Assembly: GCF_016093275.1 (NCBI RefSeq)
Contig: NZ_JAEDAK010000002.1
Span: forward strand, 248,001 to 312,000
Source of the DNA: Inhella proteolytica
GTDB lineage: Bacteria; Pseudomonadota; Gammaproteobacteria; Burkholderiales; Burkholderiaceae_C
Reading direction: 5' to 3'
Length of the DNA: 64,000 nucleotides
The notes beneath the pieces are model-generated. The model was not told the origin of the DNA. It was given only the letters and a program-made list of their open reading frames with translations, and made no database searches. The stretch's first letter is position 1. Every line of letters begins with the position of its first letter. A program made the position numbers and the translations under genes. This document shows, one piece after another, positions 1 through 9,029 of this stretch.

Positions 1-912
1 GGCAAGTGTCGTTGGCTCCAATTCCACAAGACGCTCAGGAACGCCGTTACCATTTGCGTCTACGACTTTGAACTTGACGTTCGAGTTTTCCACGTAGCCG
101 CTGCCCTTTAGGTAGATAGTTTCCGGGCTAGCAGATACGAAACTAATGCTCGAAACAGCAGGCGAAGTGAGCCCGATATTAAGGCTGGCCGTCAGGCTGG
201 TGCCGGTGACAACGACCTGCAAGGCATCTGACGCCGCCACCGCTCCACAACCGTTGTCGCGGTAGGTAAAGACCGCGCGGCCCGTCGTTGTTGTCAAGTT
301 CGCAGGCGTCAAGGTGGCCTTGCCGTTCACGACGCAACTGGACGTCGCCGCAACGTTGACGGGTGAACCCGCGGTAATGCCCGCCAACTGCACGGTCAAG
401 CTCGTCTGCCCGTATGCCGCAAGCGTGGACACATCGCTCGTGAAGCTGCCGATGGTCACATTGGTTGCGGTCATCTGAAAGCCGGTGCTCCCGCTGTACT
501 CGACATCGTTGACCTTCACCTTTGCCACCACAGTGTCAGCCCCTGTAGCGGATGTGGTATTCGGGGCCACCTGCACGGTCGCAACGCCGTTCGCATCGGT
601 CAAGGCGGAGGGCGCGCTGAAGCTACCCATGCCGAGGGTGGTACTAAAGCCAACGACTACACCCGGCAAGCCGGCACCGGCCTTGTTCTTGACCGTAACC
701 GTGACGGTCGCAGGGCTGACTGAGGTGACCGTACTGCTTGAGAGAGTAACGCCGACGTTCACTGCAGCCGTCGGAACTCCATTACCGCCGCCTCCGGTGA
801 CAGGCGTACCGGCCGTGCCACCACCACCACCACAGGCAGCAACGGCGAGCAGCATAAGCAGAGAGCCTACGAATCGTAAGCCGCGCTCAGACTTGGAAAT
901 CATTTTCCACAT
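1..912 (-). CDS. Ig-like (Big_1-type) lipoprotein, partial, runs off left edge
   Basis: Open on the minus strand from 912 to the window edge with no stop, so the C terminus is missing. The start at 912 (MWKMISK...) has a GGAG eight bases upstream; a second in-frame ATG lies at 903. From the latter, the signal peptide ends in a lipobox (AVAAC, Cys at about residue 24) followed by a Gly-rich linker, so the product is probably an outer-membrane or periplasmic lipoprotein. Residues about 47-145 resemble a bacterial Ig-like group 1 (invasin/intimin-type) domain (LPGVVVGFST, TDANGVATV); another such unit (VVDANGNGVPE) is entered at the edge. It lies 30 bases behind pilQ on the same strand, suggesting cotranscription with the pilus genes. 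A role as adhesin or pilus-associated surface protein is inference. Confidence 0.7.
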   Translation of the reverse strand, partial: MWKMISKSERGLRFVGSLLMLLAVAACGGGGGTAGTPVTGGGGNGVPTAAVNVGVTLSSSTVTSVSPATVTVTVKNKAGAGLPGVVVGFSTTLGMGSFSAPSALTDANGVATVQVAPNTTSATGADTVVAKVKVNDVEYSGSTGFQMTATNVTIGSFTSDVSTLAAYGQTSLTVQLAGITAGSPVNVAATSSCVVNGKATLTPANLTTTTGRAVFTYRDNGCGAVAASDALQVVVTGTSLTASLNIGLTSPAVSSISFVSASPETIYLKGSGYVENSNVKFKVVDANGNGVPERLVELEPTTLA

Positions 913-941
913 ACCTCTTACTCCATTCCCTTTCCTGCGAC

Positions 942-3092
942 TTAACGCAGACTGGCGCGCTCGCTGACAACCTTGGGTGTCAAGAAGATCAGCAATTCGG
1001 TCTTGTTAGCGATCCGAGACTTGTTCCGGAACAAGGCCCCCATGTAGGGAATATCGCCCAGGAGTGGCACCTTGTTGATGTTGTCTATCTCTTCCAGGGT
1101 GAAGATGCCACCAATCACTACGGTTCCACCATTTTCGACAAGCACTTGTGTCTTGACGTGCTTGTTATTGATCGCAAAGCCAGCAGGTGTCAGCACGCCG
1201 CGGCTATCCTTATTCACGTCGACGTCAAGAATCACATTACCTTCCGGCGTGATCTGCGGAGTGACCTCTAGCTTGAGGACAGCCTTCTTGAACGTAACGG
1301 CTGTCGCGCCATTCTGTGCCGACCCTAAATACGGGATCTCCTCCCCTTGCTCGATCAGCGCTTTGACCTGGTCCGCAGTGATCACGCGAGGACTTGAGAC
1401 AATCTTGCCTTTTCCGTCGGCTTCAAGCGCTGAAAGCTCCAGATTCAAGAACCGATTGGCCGTTGCACTGAAGAGCGTGGCGGCTATCGTTGCGGCCCCG
1501 ACACTGTTGATGGCTGTCGCCGGCAAATTAATAAATTGACTGTTCGTGAAGTCAACCTGAGGAGACTGATTTGTTTGATAACCTGACGCGGCATAGTTGC
1601 CACCAAATGACAGATAGTTGTTTCCGCCGACCGAGTAACCTGGAATACCTCCCTGCAGCCCCCGCATGTCGGTAGCACCCAATTTAACCCCGAGTGAACG
1701 GCCAAACTTATCGTCTGCCTCAACAATTCGAGCCTCAATCAGCACCTGTCGAATGGGCACATCAATCCTCTGCACCAAGCCTTGTATTTCTTCAAGCTTC
1801 GCGGGGATATCAGTGACGAACACCTGATTTGTGCGCGGTTCGGGATTCACACTACCGCGTGGAGACAAAACACGTGCTCCTTGTGCCGCGCCAGTACCGC
1901 TGGAGCCGGCGGAGCCTGCACCTGACAGCACCTTCACAACATCTTCGGCCTTGATGTAATTGAGTTGGAACGCCTGGGTGCGGGTAGGCTCAAGTTGGGC
2001 CTTTGCTGCCAAACTCTCGTACTCAAGTTTCTCTTTGGCAGCGAGCTCTTCCTTGGGAGCAATCCATAGAACGTCGCCCGTCTTGCGCAACCCCAATCCT
2101 TTAGCTTGCAAGATGATTTCCAGGGCTTGGTCCCAGGGAACATCCTTCAGGCGCAAGGTTATTGAACCTGTGACTGAGTCACTCGTCACCACATTGAACT
2201 GCGTGAAGTCCGCGATGACCTGCAGTAGCGCGCGTACCTCAATGTTCTGGAAATTGAACGACACCTTCTCGCCACTGAACCCCGGACCCTGCGTCAGCTT
2301 ATTTGAGTCTTGGCGGACAGGACGAATCTCCAAAACAAATTGGCTATCACTCTGGTACGCGCTGTGCTCCCAGTTGCCCTTTGCATCCACTTGGAGGCGG
2401 ACCTTGTCGCCTTGCTGAGCAACGGTGACAAATTGGACGGGAGTACCAAAGTCTCGCACGTCCATGCGCTTTCTGAGGGCAGCAGGAATTGCAGACCGAA
2501 GCACCTCCACCACAAGAAACTGACCTTGCTGCTGAATATCGACACCTACCTGTGGATTCGGCAGCGCAATCACAACACGACCTGCCCCGTCAGCACCACG
2601 CCGGAAATCAATTTCCTTCAGATCGATGGGCGAGTTGTTCTGGCTCGGAGAGAAGTGCTGAGTCTCTACTTTCGCCTGCACTTCAACTGACGAAGGCTCA
2701 AGAATCAGGAGCAGAGCCTTATCCTGCAACTCCGCTCGATAGTTCGAAGCATTGCGAAGATTTAGAACCAGCCTCGTTCGGTCAGCAGACTGCGCCACAG
2801 ACGCCGAGCGAACGTTTCCTTGATTGATTTCGATGTTGTTGCGACCCAGGGCATTGCCGACGCCAGGAAGATCGATCGCAATCCTGGCGGGCGCTTGAAT
2901 CGTGAAGCCACGGGGCAGTTCTTTTAGTGCTTGGTCGAATTCAATCCGAAGGATCTCGGCACCGGCCTGTTGACCGGCTTGAATCGACTTGATCATGTTT
3001 TGGGCCCATGCCATCGAGGGAAGGCAGAGGCTTAGCGCCATGAGCAGCGTGGTTCCGCATCGCTTCACAAGATTCTCCTGCTTGGTATTCAT
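942..3092 (-). CDS. pilQ: Type IV pilus secretin PilQ
   Basis: Outer-membrane secretin through which the type IV pilus fibre is extruded. The protein (716 residues from this start) has a signal peptide (MNTKQENLVKRCG..., cleavage near SMAWAQ), two N-terminal AMIN-type domains that bind peptidoglycan, a secretin/TonB short N domain (VSFNFQNIEVRALLQVIADF), and the C-terminal secretin domain with the VPLLGDIPYMGALFR signature near the end. The start at 3092 was chosen over an in-frame start at 3137 because it has an AGGAGG ribosome site and gives a 4-base ATGA overlap with the pilP stop. It is the last gene of pilMNOPQ. Codon use is noticeably less GC-biased than in genes beyond 6000. Confidence 0.95.
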   Translation of the reverse strand: MNTKQENLVKRCGTTLLMALSLCLPSMAWAQNMIKSIQAGQQAGAEILRIEFDQALKELPRGFTIQAPARIAIDLPGVGNALGRNNIEINQGNVRSASVAQSADRTRLVLNLRNASNYRAELQDKALLLILEPSSVEVQAKVETQHFSPSQNNSPIDLKEIDFRRGADGAGRVVIALPNPQVGVDIQQQGQFLVVEVLRSAIPAALRKRMDVRDFGTPVQFVTVAQQGDKVRLQVDAKGNWEHSAYQSDSQFVLEIRPVRQDSNKLTQGPGFSGEKVSFNFQNIEVRALLQVIADFTQFNVVTSDSVTGSITLRLKDVPWDQALEIILQAKGLGLRKTGDVLWIAPKEELAAKEKLEYESLAAKAQLEPTRTQAFQLNYIKAEDVVKVLSGAGSAGSSGTGAAQGARVLSPRGSVNPEPRTNQVFVTDIPAKLEEIQGLVQRIDVPIRQVLIEARIVEADDKFGRSLGVKLGATDMRGLQGGIPGYSVGGNNYLSFGGNYAASGYQTNQSPQVDFTNSQFINLPATAINSVGAATIAATLFSATANRFLNLELSALEADGKGKIVSSPRVITADQVKALIEQGEEIPYLGSAQNGATAVTFKKAVLKLEVTPQITPEGNVILDVDVNKDSRGVLTPAGFAINNKHVKTQVLVENGGTVVIGGIFTLEEIDNINKVPLLGDIPYMGALFRNKSRIANKTELLIFLTPKVVSERASLR

Positions 3093-3619
3093 CGTGCCGC
3101 CTCCTGAAGCGTCAGCGTACTTGTCCGCTCTACCCATTCACCCGAGGGATCCTGAACAATTTCGCGGAGGACCACCTCGGTCTCATTGATCTTCAGAATC
3201 TTTCCGAAGTTCTGTCCAAGATAATCACCGGCTTTCACGTAGTACAACAAGTTATCGACTTTCAAGATGGCGTGCGGCACTCCAGCGCGCGCCATACTGC
3301 CAACCATTGACATGCTGTCTATGGGATAAGCCTCGAGAGGCTCCCGACGCCGATTCATCTCGGCAGCCAGCATCGAATTGGGCTGAGCAGCCTCCTGTTT
3401 GGATGCAACGCTCAGCTTTTGCGTGCTGAATGGCTCGACGCCATCCAAGGCGTCGTAGGGTTGCGGCAGAAATTTCTTCGGCGGCACCAAAGCTTGAACG
3501 CTTGGCTTGGCATTGCGCCGCTCAGCCTCTGTCCAAGTTTGCAGCTGATCCAAGTCTGACGAGCAGCCGGCCACCATCTGCAGCAGCATCAGAGCACATG
3601 CGAACCGAACTACTGTCAT
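3089..3619 (-). CDS. pilP: Type IV pilus lipoprotein PilP
   Basis: Inner-membrane lipoprotein that links the PilN/PilO inner-membrane complex to the N0/N1 domains of the PilQ secretin. The 176-residue protein begins with a lipoprotein signal (lipobox VAGC, Cys at residue 19), then a low-complexity linker, then the compact C-terminal beta domain with VDNLLYYVKAGDYLGQNFG and IVQDPSGEWVER, the conserved PilP core. Length and position between pilO and pilQ agree with the family. It overlaps pilO by 4 bases and pilQ by 4 bases, indicating translational coupling. Confidence 0.94.
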   Translation of the reverse strand: MTVVRFACALMLLQMVAGCSSDLDQLQTWTEAERRNAKPSVQALVPPKKFLPQPYDALDGVEPFSTQKLSVASKQEAAQPNSMLAAEMNRRREPLEAYPIDSMSMVGSMARAGVPHAILKVDNLLYYVKAGDYLGQNFGKILKINETEVVLREIVQDPSGEWVERTSTLTLQEAAR

Positions 3620-4296
3620 TTCTTGGCTCCGGCTTTGGCCTTGGCCTGCTGTTGCGCTGCCACCTCAGCGGGGTCAAGGTAGCGGTAGGTGCGAGCCGTT
3701 GACTCCATCACCAGCAGACCAACCGCGTCTTTGCTGCCGTGCGGAGTAATTTGCAGATTGTGCAATGTCACGATGCGCGACAAATTTGAAATATCCGCGG
3801 CAAACGATCCGAAATCATGATATCGGCCGGCAATTCGCAGCGAGATAGGTTGTTCCGCGTAAAAGTCTTTGACGACCTCAGAACTCGGCTTGAACAATTC
3901 GAACTGCAGCCCTCGGCCTACGCCAGCTTGGTTAATGTCAGATAGGAGCGCATCCATTTCCGCCTTCCCCGGCAGTTGCTTCTCCAACTGGGTCACATAT
4001 TCTTCAACTTGACTCTTTTGCTTGCGCAATTCAGGAAGATTGACCGCTTGAGCGACTTTCCCCTTGAAGTCATTCTGAAGAACTGGCTCTTTAGCAGCTT
4101 CTTCTTCAAGCAGGGTCTGTTCATCGGCCAGCACAAGGACGTAACCAAGCACCACCGCAACCACTGCCGCTACGGCATAAGTGGCCAGCTTCGGCAAGAT
4201 AGGCCATTGACCCGGCTCCTTTGGATTGAGCCCTCGAAATTGCTCTGCTGCGTCCCGACCCCAGGCATTTAGGTCGAAGCTGGTTTTATTCGCCAT
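3616..4296 (-). CDS. pilO: Type IV pilus inner-membrane protein PilO
   Basis: Component of the PilM-PilN-PilO-PilP alignment complex of the type IV pilus. The 226-residue protein has a short cytoplasmic N terminus, one membrane segment (about residues 37-55, YAVAAVVAVVLGYVLVLA), a periplasmic coiled coil (EEEAAKEPVLQNDFKGK..., about 60-110) and a C-terminal ferredoxin-like domain (FELFKPSSEVV, ISLRIAGRYHDFGSFAADIS). The C terminus is Ala/Lys/Gln rich. It starts 1 base after the end of pilN and overlaps pilP by 4 bases. Confidence 0.93.
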   Translation of the reverse strand: MANKTSFDLNAWGRDAAEQFRGLNPKEPGQWPILPKLATYAVAAVVAVVLGYVLVLADEQTLLEEEAAKEPVLQNDFKGKVAQAVNLPELRKQKSQVEEYVTQLEKQLPGKAEMDALLSDINQAGVGRGLQFELFKPSSEVVKDFYAEQPISLRIAGRYHDFGSFAADISNLSRIVTLHNLQITPHGSKDAVGLLVMESTARTYRYLDPAEVAAQQQAKAKAGAKK

Positions 4297-4297
4297 A

Positions 4298-4903
4298 TCA
4301 ACCCTTCTTTTCGCCGGGCGCTGCGCCAGATCCCGCCTCTGGACTCTGACCTTTAAGGTTGAGCTTCAGCGTAAAGTCGAATAGCCTTTTTGAATCGCGC
4401 GCGTTGGTGGACACATTGGTGAGCTTGATTTCGGCCAACTCAGGTCGCTCAAGCCACTGGGCTTCACGTGAGGCATTGCGCATAAGTTCCGACACACGTT
4501 CCTGGGTTTGCGCCAAACCAGTCAGAGTGACGGACTTTTCTGCCTGTTTGATGCTGCTCAGATACACACCCTCAGGGGTCAGCCTCGCCAATTCATTCAG
4601 GAGATGCACAGGCGTATTTCGCTCGGCTTGCAAGGCCTCAACGGCCTTTTGCCTTCGCGTCAAAGCATCAATCTCGTCCCGCAAGGTGGATATGTCCTTG
4701 ATTTGCGCGTCAAGTTGACTGATCTGTGCTTGCAAAAACGAGTTGCGCGTACGCTGCTGCTCAATCATGGATTGAAGCATCAGCCAACCCAGAGCTGCGA
4801 TACCAATGCCCGCGACAAATGAAAGACCAAGCCCTGCAAAGAATGCCTGCTTGCGGCGCTTACGGCGCTCTTCGCGGTAAGGAAGTAGGTTGATGAGGAT
4901 CAC
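4298..4903 (-). CDS. pilN: Type IV pilus inner-membrane protein PilN
   Basis: Bitopic inner-membrane protein. Its cytoplasmic N-terminal INLLPYREERRK motif (residues 3-15) is the segment that docks into PilM in characterised pilus systems. One membrane helix follows (about 22-44), then a periplasmic coiled coil (about 45-95) and a ferredoxin-like domain; the 201-residue length is typical. The start overlaps the pilM stop by 4 bases. From this gene downstream (toward position 1) base composition falls compared with pilM and with the rest of the window. Confidence 0.94.
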   Translation of the reverse strand: MILINLLPYREERRKRRKQAFFAGLGLSFVAGIGIAALGWLMLQSMIEQQRTRNSFLQAQISQLDAQIKDISTLRDEIDALTRRQKAVEALQAERNTPVHLLNELARLTPEGVYLSSIKQAEKSVTLTGLAQTQERVSELMRNASREAQWLERPELAEIKLTNVSTNARDSKRLFDFTLKLNLKGQSPEAGSGAAPGEKKG

Positions 4904-5979
4904 TCGTAGAACCTCCGCATGGCCAGGCCGCAGGCCGTCAAATAGGAAGGTGCTTCGCGCTGGACCCGACCTTCGCGCACCCCGCTGCCGATCACCATAT
5001 TCTCGAAGGGGTTGACCACCATGCAGGCGAAGCCGGTGAGATCAGTAACCCGCTCTTTGAGCCCTCCAAGCGTTGCAGTGCCTCCGGCCAACATCACGTA
5101 ATGCACCTTGTGATGCGGCGTGGATGTAAAGAAATACTGCAAGGCTCGCCCGATTTCCTGCGAGAGGCTGTCCACAAAAGGTTCCAGCACCTCAGCCCGG
5201 TAGTCCTCCGGCAAATCGCCGGACAGCTTCTTTTGCTCCGCCTCTTCGAAGGAAAGCCCGTACTGGCGAGATATCAACTGAGTGAGTTGGGCGCCGCCAA
5301 AGGCCTGATCGCGGTCATAGAGCAATTCGTCATCGCGCAGGACCTTCAGACTGGTGGTGTCCGCGCCAATTTCGAACAGGGCCACGAGCGCATCCTTGCC
5401 CTCGCTGGGCAGCGCCTTGACAAGGCGCGACATGGCCAGCCGGGAGGCATGCGACTCAACGTCCAGAATGACAGGCTTGAGCCCCGCAGCCTCAGCCAGA
5501 CCCTGGCGATCTTGGACGCGATCCTTGCGCGATGCGGCAATCAGGACTTCCACATCCCCTACAGAGGTAGGACTGGGCCCGACCACGCAAAAGTCCAGAC
5601 TCACTTCATCCAGGGAGAAGGGGATGTACTGGTTGGCTTCAGCCTCAACCTGGATCTCCATCTCCTCTTCCCGCAGCCCTGCCGGCAGCATGATCTTTTT
5701 CGTGATCACTGCCGACGCGGGCATGGCCAGCACGGCCTGACGGGTACGGGTGCCGCTGCGCGACACCACACGCCGAACGGCGTCCGCAACCTCGTCGAAC
5801 TTCTCGATGTGCCCGTCAGCGATCCAGCCCTTCTCAAAGGACTCGGAAGCGAAGCGCTCCAGCACGAATTCCCCAGACTTGTTCTGGCTCAGCTCGACCA
5901 GCTTCACGCTGGTGGAACTGATATCAAGTCCAAGCATGGGCGGGCTCTTGCGCCCCAGCAACCCATCCAGTATTCCCAT
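4900..5979 (-). CDS. pilM: Type IV pilus assembly ATPase-fold protein PilM
   Basis: Cytoplasmic actin-like protein that binds the PilN N terminus and couples the inner-membrane alignment complex to the pilus motor. The 359-residue protein shows the FtsA/PilM fold signatures: LGLDISSTSVKLVEL near residue 17 (phosphate 1), LFEIGADTTSLKVL (phosphate 2) and VMLAGGTATLGGL (adenosine region). It is the first gene of the pil operon and is transcribed away from the PBP1A gene, a common proteobacterial arrangement. An AAGGG lies about 8 bases before the ATG at 5979. Base composition is higher in GC than in pilN-pilQ. Confidence 0.95.
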   Translation of the reverse strand: MGILDGLLGRKSPPMLGLDISSTSVKLVELSQNKSGEFVLERFASESFEKGWIADGHIEKFDEVADAVRRVVSRSGTRTRQAVLAMPASAVITKKIMLPAGLREEEMEIQVEAEANQYIPFSLDEVSLDFCVVGPSPTSVGDVEVLIAASRKDRVQDRQGLAEAAGLKPVILDVESHASRLAMSRLVKALPSEGKDALVALFEIGADTTSLKVLRDDELLYDRDQAFGGAQLTQLISRQYGLSFEEAEQKKLSGDLPEDYRAEVLEPFVDSLSQEIGRALQYFFTSTPHHKVHYVMLAGGTATLGGLKERVTDLTGFACMVVNPFENMVIGSGVREGRVQREAPSYLTACGLAMRRFYE

Positions 5980-6175
5980 GCCGACACCCTTTGCCCCAAC
6001 GACGGAGCGACTTAAGAACTTACTTGCATGCTAGCAGTAAAGCCTTTGTGGCCAATGGAAAAACCGGCCACTCGGGGTTTCCCACGTTGCAACCCGAGCA
6101 CGTCCGAAGGGGTGGGTGTAACTCGTTGTGAAGGGAGCAGCAAGCGAAAAGGCCGCCGGACTGGGGATTTCTATA

Positions 6176-8539
6176 ATGGGCGCGCCCATGAGCAAAGCAT
6201 CCGAGCCCCTGCCCCCTCTCTCTTCCGCCCCACGGGCTCGCACTTGGCGCCGCACCGCCCTGCAGTTGCTTGTGGCGGGCCTGTGCCTGCTGCTCGCCGG
6301 GCTGGTGACGGGTGCACTGGTGATCGTCACGGCCTATCCGAACCTGCCGGACATCTCCGGACTGAGCCAGTATCGGCCGCATCAACCGCTGCGAATCTGG
6401 TCGGCCGATGGCAAGCTCCTGGCCGAGTTCGGGGAGGAGCGGCGGCAGTACCTGCCGATTGACCAGATTCCCAAGGTGATGCAGGACGCCGTGCTGGCCA
6501 TCGAGGATGCACGCTTCTACGAACACGGCGGCGTGGACTATTTGGGTGTGTTGCGCGCCGGCTTGGCCAATTTGCAGGAATCACGCAGCCAGGGCGCCTC
6601 GACCATCACGATGCAGGTCGCGCGCAATTTCTACCTGAGCACCGAAAAGACTTTGGCGCGCAAGCTGTACGAGATCCTGCTGGCGCTGCGCATTGAATCC
6701 GAGCTCTCGAAGCGCAAGATTCTTGAGATTTACATGAATCAGATCTTCCTGGGGCATCGGGCATATGGCTTCGCTGCCGCCAGCGAGGTGTATTTCGGCA
6801 AGCCGCTGCATCAGATCAGTGCCGCGGAGGCCGCCATGCTGGCGGGGCTGCCCAAGGCCCCATCGGCCTACAACCCGATCACCAACCCCAAGCGCGCTCG
6901 CATCCGGCAGCAGTACATCCTGGACCGCATGCTGGAGAACCGCTTCTTGACCGCGGCAGCGCATGCGCAGGCCAAGGCCGAAACGCTCAAGATTCGCAGC
7001 AGCCAACCGGCCCAGGTTGGCGCCGACTACGCTGCCGAGGCCGCCCGCCAGCTGTTGCTCAGTCGCTACGGCGAAGACCTGTACTCCCGCGGCTTGAACG
7101 TCACCTTGAGCGTACGTGCCGATGAGCAGGCGGTTGCCTACAAGGCGCTGCGAAAGGGCCTGATGGACTACGAACGCCGTCAGTTCTACCGTGGGCCGGA
7201 AGCCCACGCAGACCTGCCCGCCGACCCCAAGCTGGTCGATGTCCGGGTGGCGGAGGTGCTGTCCGAACACCCACCCAATGGGGAATTGCTCGCCGCCGTC
7301 GTGCTGGAAGCCGGACCGCGCAAGGTGGTGGCCGCTCTGCAAAACGGTGACTCGATCACGGTGACCGGTGAGGGCCTGAAGCCCGTCGCTTCGGGACTGG
7401 CGGAGGGCGGCAACCCCAAAGTGCAGATTCGGCGCGGCTCCGTCGTGCGAGTGCAGGCCGATACCAAGCTCGGCTGGGTGCTGACGCAACTGCCGGAAGT
7501 GGAAGGGGCCCTCGTGGCCCTGGACCCCCGCACCGGCGCCATCCGGGCCATGGTGGGCGGCTTCGACTTCGCCAAGAACAAGTTCAACCATGTGACCCAG
7601 GCGTGGCGCCAACCGGGCTCCAGCTTCAAGCCCTTTATCTACTCGGCGGCCCTGGAGCGCGGCTTCACCCCGGCCACGGTGGTGAATGACGCCCCGCTGT
7701 TCTTTGACGCCGGCACCACAGGCAGCCAGCCGTGGGAGCCCAAGAATTACGACGGGACCTTCGAAGGCCCGATGACCTTGCGTCGCGCACTGGCCAAGTC
7801 CAAGAACATGGTGTCCATTCGCGTGCTGCGCGCGGTGGGAGCGCGGGAAGCGCAGGAGTGGATCGGCCGCTTCGGCTTTCCTGCGGCCAAGCACCCGGCC
7901 TACCTGACCATGGCCCTCGGCGCCGGCTCGGTCACGCCGCTGCAGATGGCCGAGGCCTATGCCGTATTTGCGAACGGCGGGCATTTGCTGCCCTCATCCC
8001 TGATCCAGAAGGTGGTGGACGACCAGGGGCGCGTGCTGTTCAGCAACCCGGTACCCGTCTTGGACGACGGCACCCGCACGCTGGATGCCCGCAATGCTTT
8101 CCTCATGAGCAGCTTGCTGCAGGAGGTCACGCGCAGTGGCACCGCGGCGCGGGCGCAGGGAACCCTGAAGCGCCCGGACCTGTATGGCAAAACCGGTACC
8201 ACCAATGATTCGATGGACGCCTGGTTCGCCGGCTACCAGCCCGAGTTGGTGACCGTCGTCTGGGTGGGCTATGACCAGCCGCGCAAGCTGGGCAGCCGCG
8301 AAACGGGGGGTGGGCTGGCATTGCCGATCTGGATCGACTTCATGCAGTTCGCCCTGCGCAGCACGGCGGTTGCCGAAATCCCGCCGCCCGAGGGCGTGGT
8401 TCAAATCAACGGCGAATGGTTCTTCGATGAATACGCCGGCCCGCAGGGTGTGAGCCGGATCGAGAACGACGACCCCAATCTGCCGCCTCCGGCGAATGCC
8501 GAGGAGAAGAAGGGCATCCTCGATCTGTTCAAGCAGTGA
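6176..8539 (+). CDS. mrcA: Penicillin-binding protein 1A (bifunctional glycosyltransferase/transpeptidase)
   Basis: Inner-membrane peptidoglycan synthase. After a short cytoplasmic tail there is one membrane helix (LVAGLCLLLAGLVTGAL), the GT51 glycosyltransferase domain with EDARFYEHGG and QGASTITMQ, an OB-like insert, and the transpeptidase with the active-site tetrad GSSFKPF (SxxK), SKN and KTGTT. The glycosyltransferase catalytic Glu and transpeptidase Ser are both present, so the enzyme should be bifunctional. The start is uncertain: ATG 6176, ATG 6188 and GTG 6128 are in frame, and a TATAAT at 6172-6177 could be a -10 box, which would favour 6188. It is divergent from pilM. The 3 prime end overlaps the 3 prime end of cyaY by 11 bases. 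Confidence 0.95.
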   Translation: MGAPMSKASEPLPPLSSAPRARTWRRTALQLLVAGLCLLLAGLVTGALVIVTAYPNLPDISGLSQYRPHQPLRIWSADGKLLAEFGEERRQYLPIDQIPKVMQDAVLAIEDARFYEHGGVDYLGVLRAGLANLQESRSQGASTITMQVARNFYLSTEKTLARKLYEILLALRIESELSKRKILEIYMNQIFLGHRAYGFAAASEVYFGKPLHQISAAEAAMLAGLPKAPSAYNPITNPKRARIRQQYILDRMLENRFLTAAAHAQAKAETLKIRSSQPAQVGADYAAEAARQLLLSRYGEDLYSRGLNVTLSVRADEQAVAYKALRKGLMDYERRQFYRGPEAHADLPADPKLVDVRVAEVLSEHPPNGELLAAVVLEAGPRKVVAALQNGDSITVTGEGLKPVASGLAEGGNPKVQIRRGSVVRVQADTKLGWVLTQLPEVEGALVALDPRTGAIRAMVGGFDFAKNKFNHVTQAWRQPGSSFKPFIYSAALERGFTPATVVNDAPLFFDAGTTGSQPWEPKNYDGTFEGPMTLRRALAKSKNMVSIRVLRAVGAREAQEWIGRFGFPAAKHPAYLTMALGAGSVTPLQMAEAYAVFANGGHLLPSSLIQKVVDDQGRVLFSNPVPVLDDGTRTLDARNAFLMSSLLQEVTRSGTAARAQGTLKRPDLYGKTGTTNDSMDAWFAGYQPELVTVVWVGYDQPRKLGSRETGGGLALPIWIDFMQFALRSTAVAEIPPPEGVVQINGEWFFDEYAGPQGVSRIENDDPNLPPPANAEEKKGILDLFKQ

Positions 8540-8858
8540 GGCTAAGTGCCCGCCCCGCCTGGGCGCTGGCCTCGCGGTTGAACACGCTGACGAACTCGGA
8601 CCCACTCTTGGTGTCGCGCCACGCGCCGTCCTGCCACTGGAAGTGGAAGCCCCCGGCACGGCTGGCCAGCCAGATCTCGTGCAGTGGCGGTTGCTTGTTG
8701 ATGACCAACTTGCTGCCGTTGGGCAAGCTGAGTTCCAGCAGCCCGCCCGCGCGCTGGGTGTCGATGTCGATCACATCGTCCTGGAGCCAGGCGTCGGCCT
8801 GGGCTTCGATGCGGCGAAGCAGGGCATCAGCCCGGTCGTGGTATTCGGAATCGTTCAT
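8529..8858 (-). CDS. cyaY: Iron donor protein CyaY (bacterial frataxin)
   Basis: Small cytoplasmic iron-binding regulator/donor of Fe-S cluster assembly. The 109 residues match frataxin in length and pattern: an acidic N-terminal helix (NDSEYHDRADALLRRIE), DIDTQRAGGLLELSLPNGSKLVINKQPPLHEIWLAS over the central sheet, and the GGFHFQWQDGAWRDT strand followed by the C-terminal helix. It is convergent with the PBP1A gene and divergent from lptM; a cyaY/lptM neighbourhood is common in beta- and gammaproteobacteria. Confidence 0.94.
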   Translation of the reverse strand: MNDSEYHDRADALLRRIEAQADAWLQDDVIDIDTQRAGGLLELSLPNGSKLVINKQPPLHEIWLASRAGGFHFQWQDGAWRDTKSGSEFVSVFNREASAQAGRALSLTA

Positions 8859-8879
8859 GCCGCTGCCTACACTGGCGCA

Positions 8880-9029
8880 ATGAAAACAACTCGCAGTGTA
8901 GAAAGCCGCGCCCAGCGCGGCATGGCCCGCTGGGCTTTGGCCTTGTCCGCGTTGATGCTGCTAGGCGCCTGCGGACAGAAGGGGCCGCTGCGGCAGCCGC
9001 CGCCCGCCCAGCAGGCCACCGCCGCCTAG
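8880..9029 (+). CDS. lptM: LPS assembly small lipoprotein LptM (YifL)
   Basis: A 49-residue lipoprotein with signal segment ending LMLLGACGQKGPL; the lipobox LGAC places the lipidated Cys at residue 31. The CGQKGPL start of the mature protein is the hallmark of YifL/LptM, which assists maturation of the LptDE lipopolysaccharide translocon in E. coli. The signal peptide has an unusually long N-region; an internal Met at residue 15 (position 8922) is an alternative start. In many relatives lysA follows; here the next gene is dppF on the other strand, overlapping by 4 bases. Confidence 0.88.
   Translation: MKTTRSVESRAQRGMARWALALSALMLLGACGQKGPLRQPPPAQQATAA

Noticed and set aside
1960..2827. Several short plus-strand frames inside pilQ
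   Set aside because: No domain, no ribosome site and fully contained in a certain gene.
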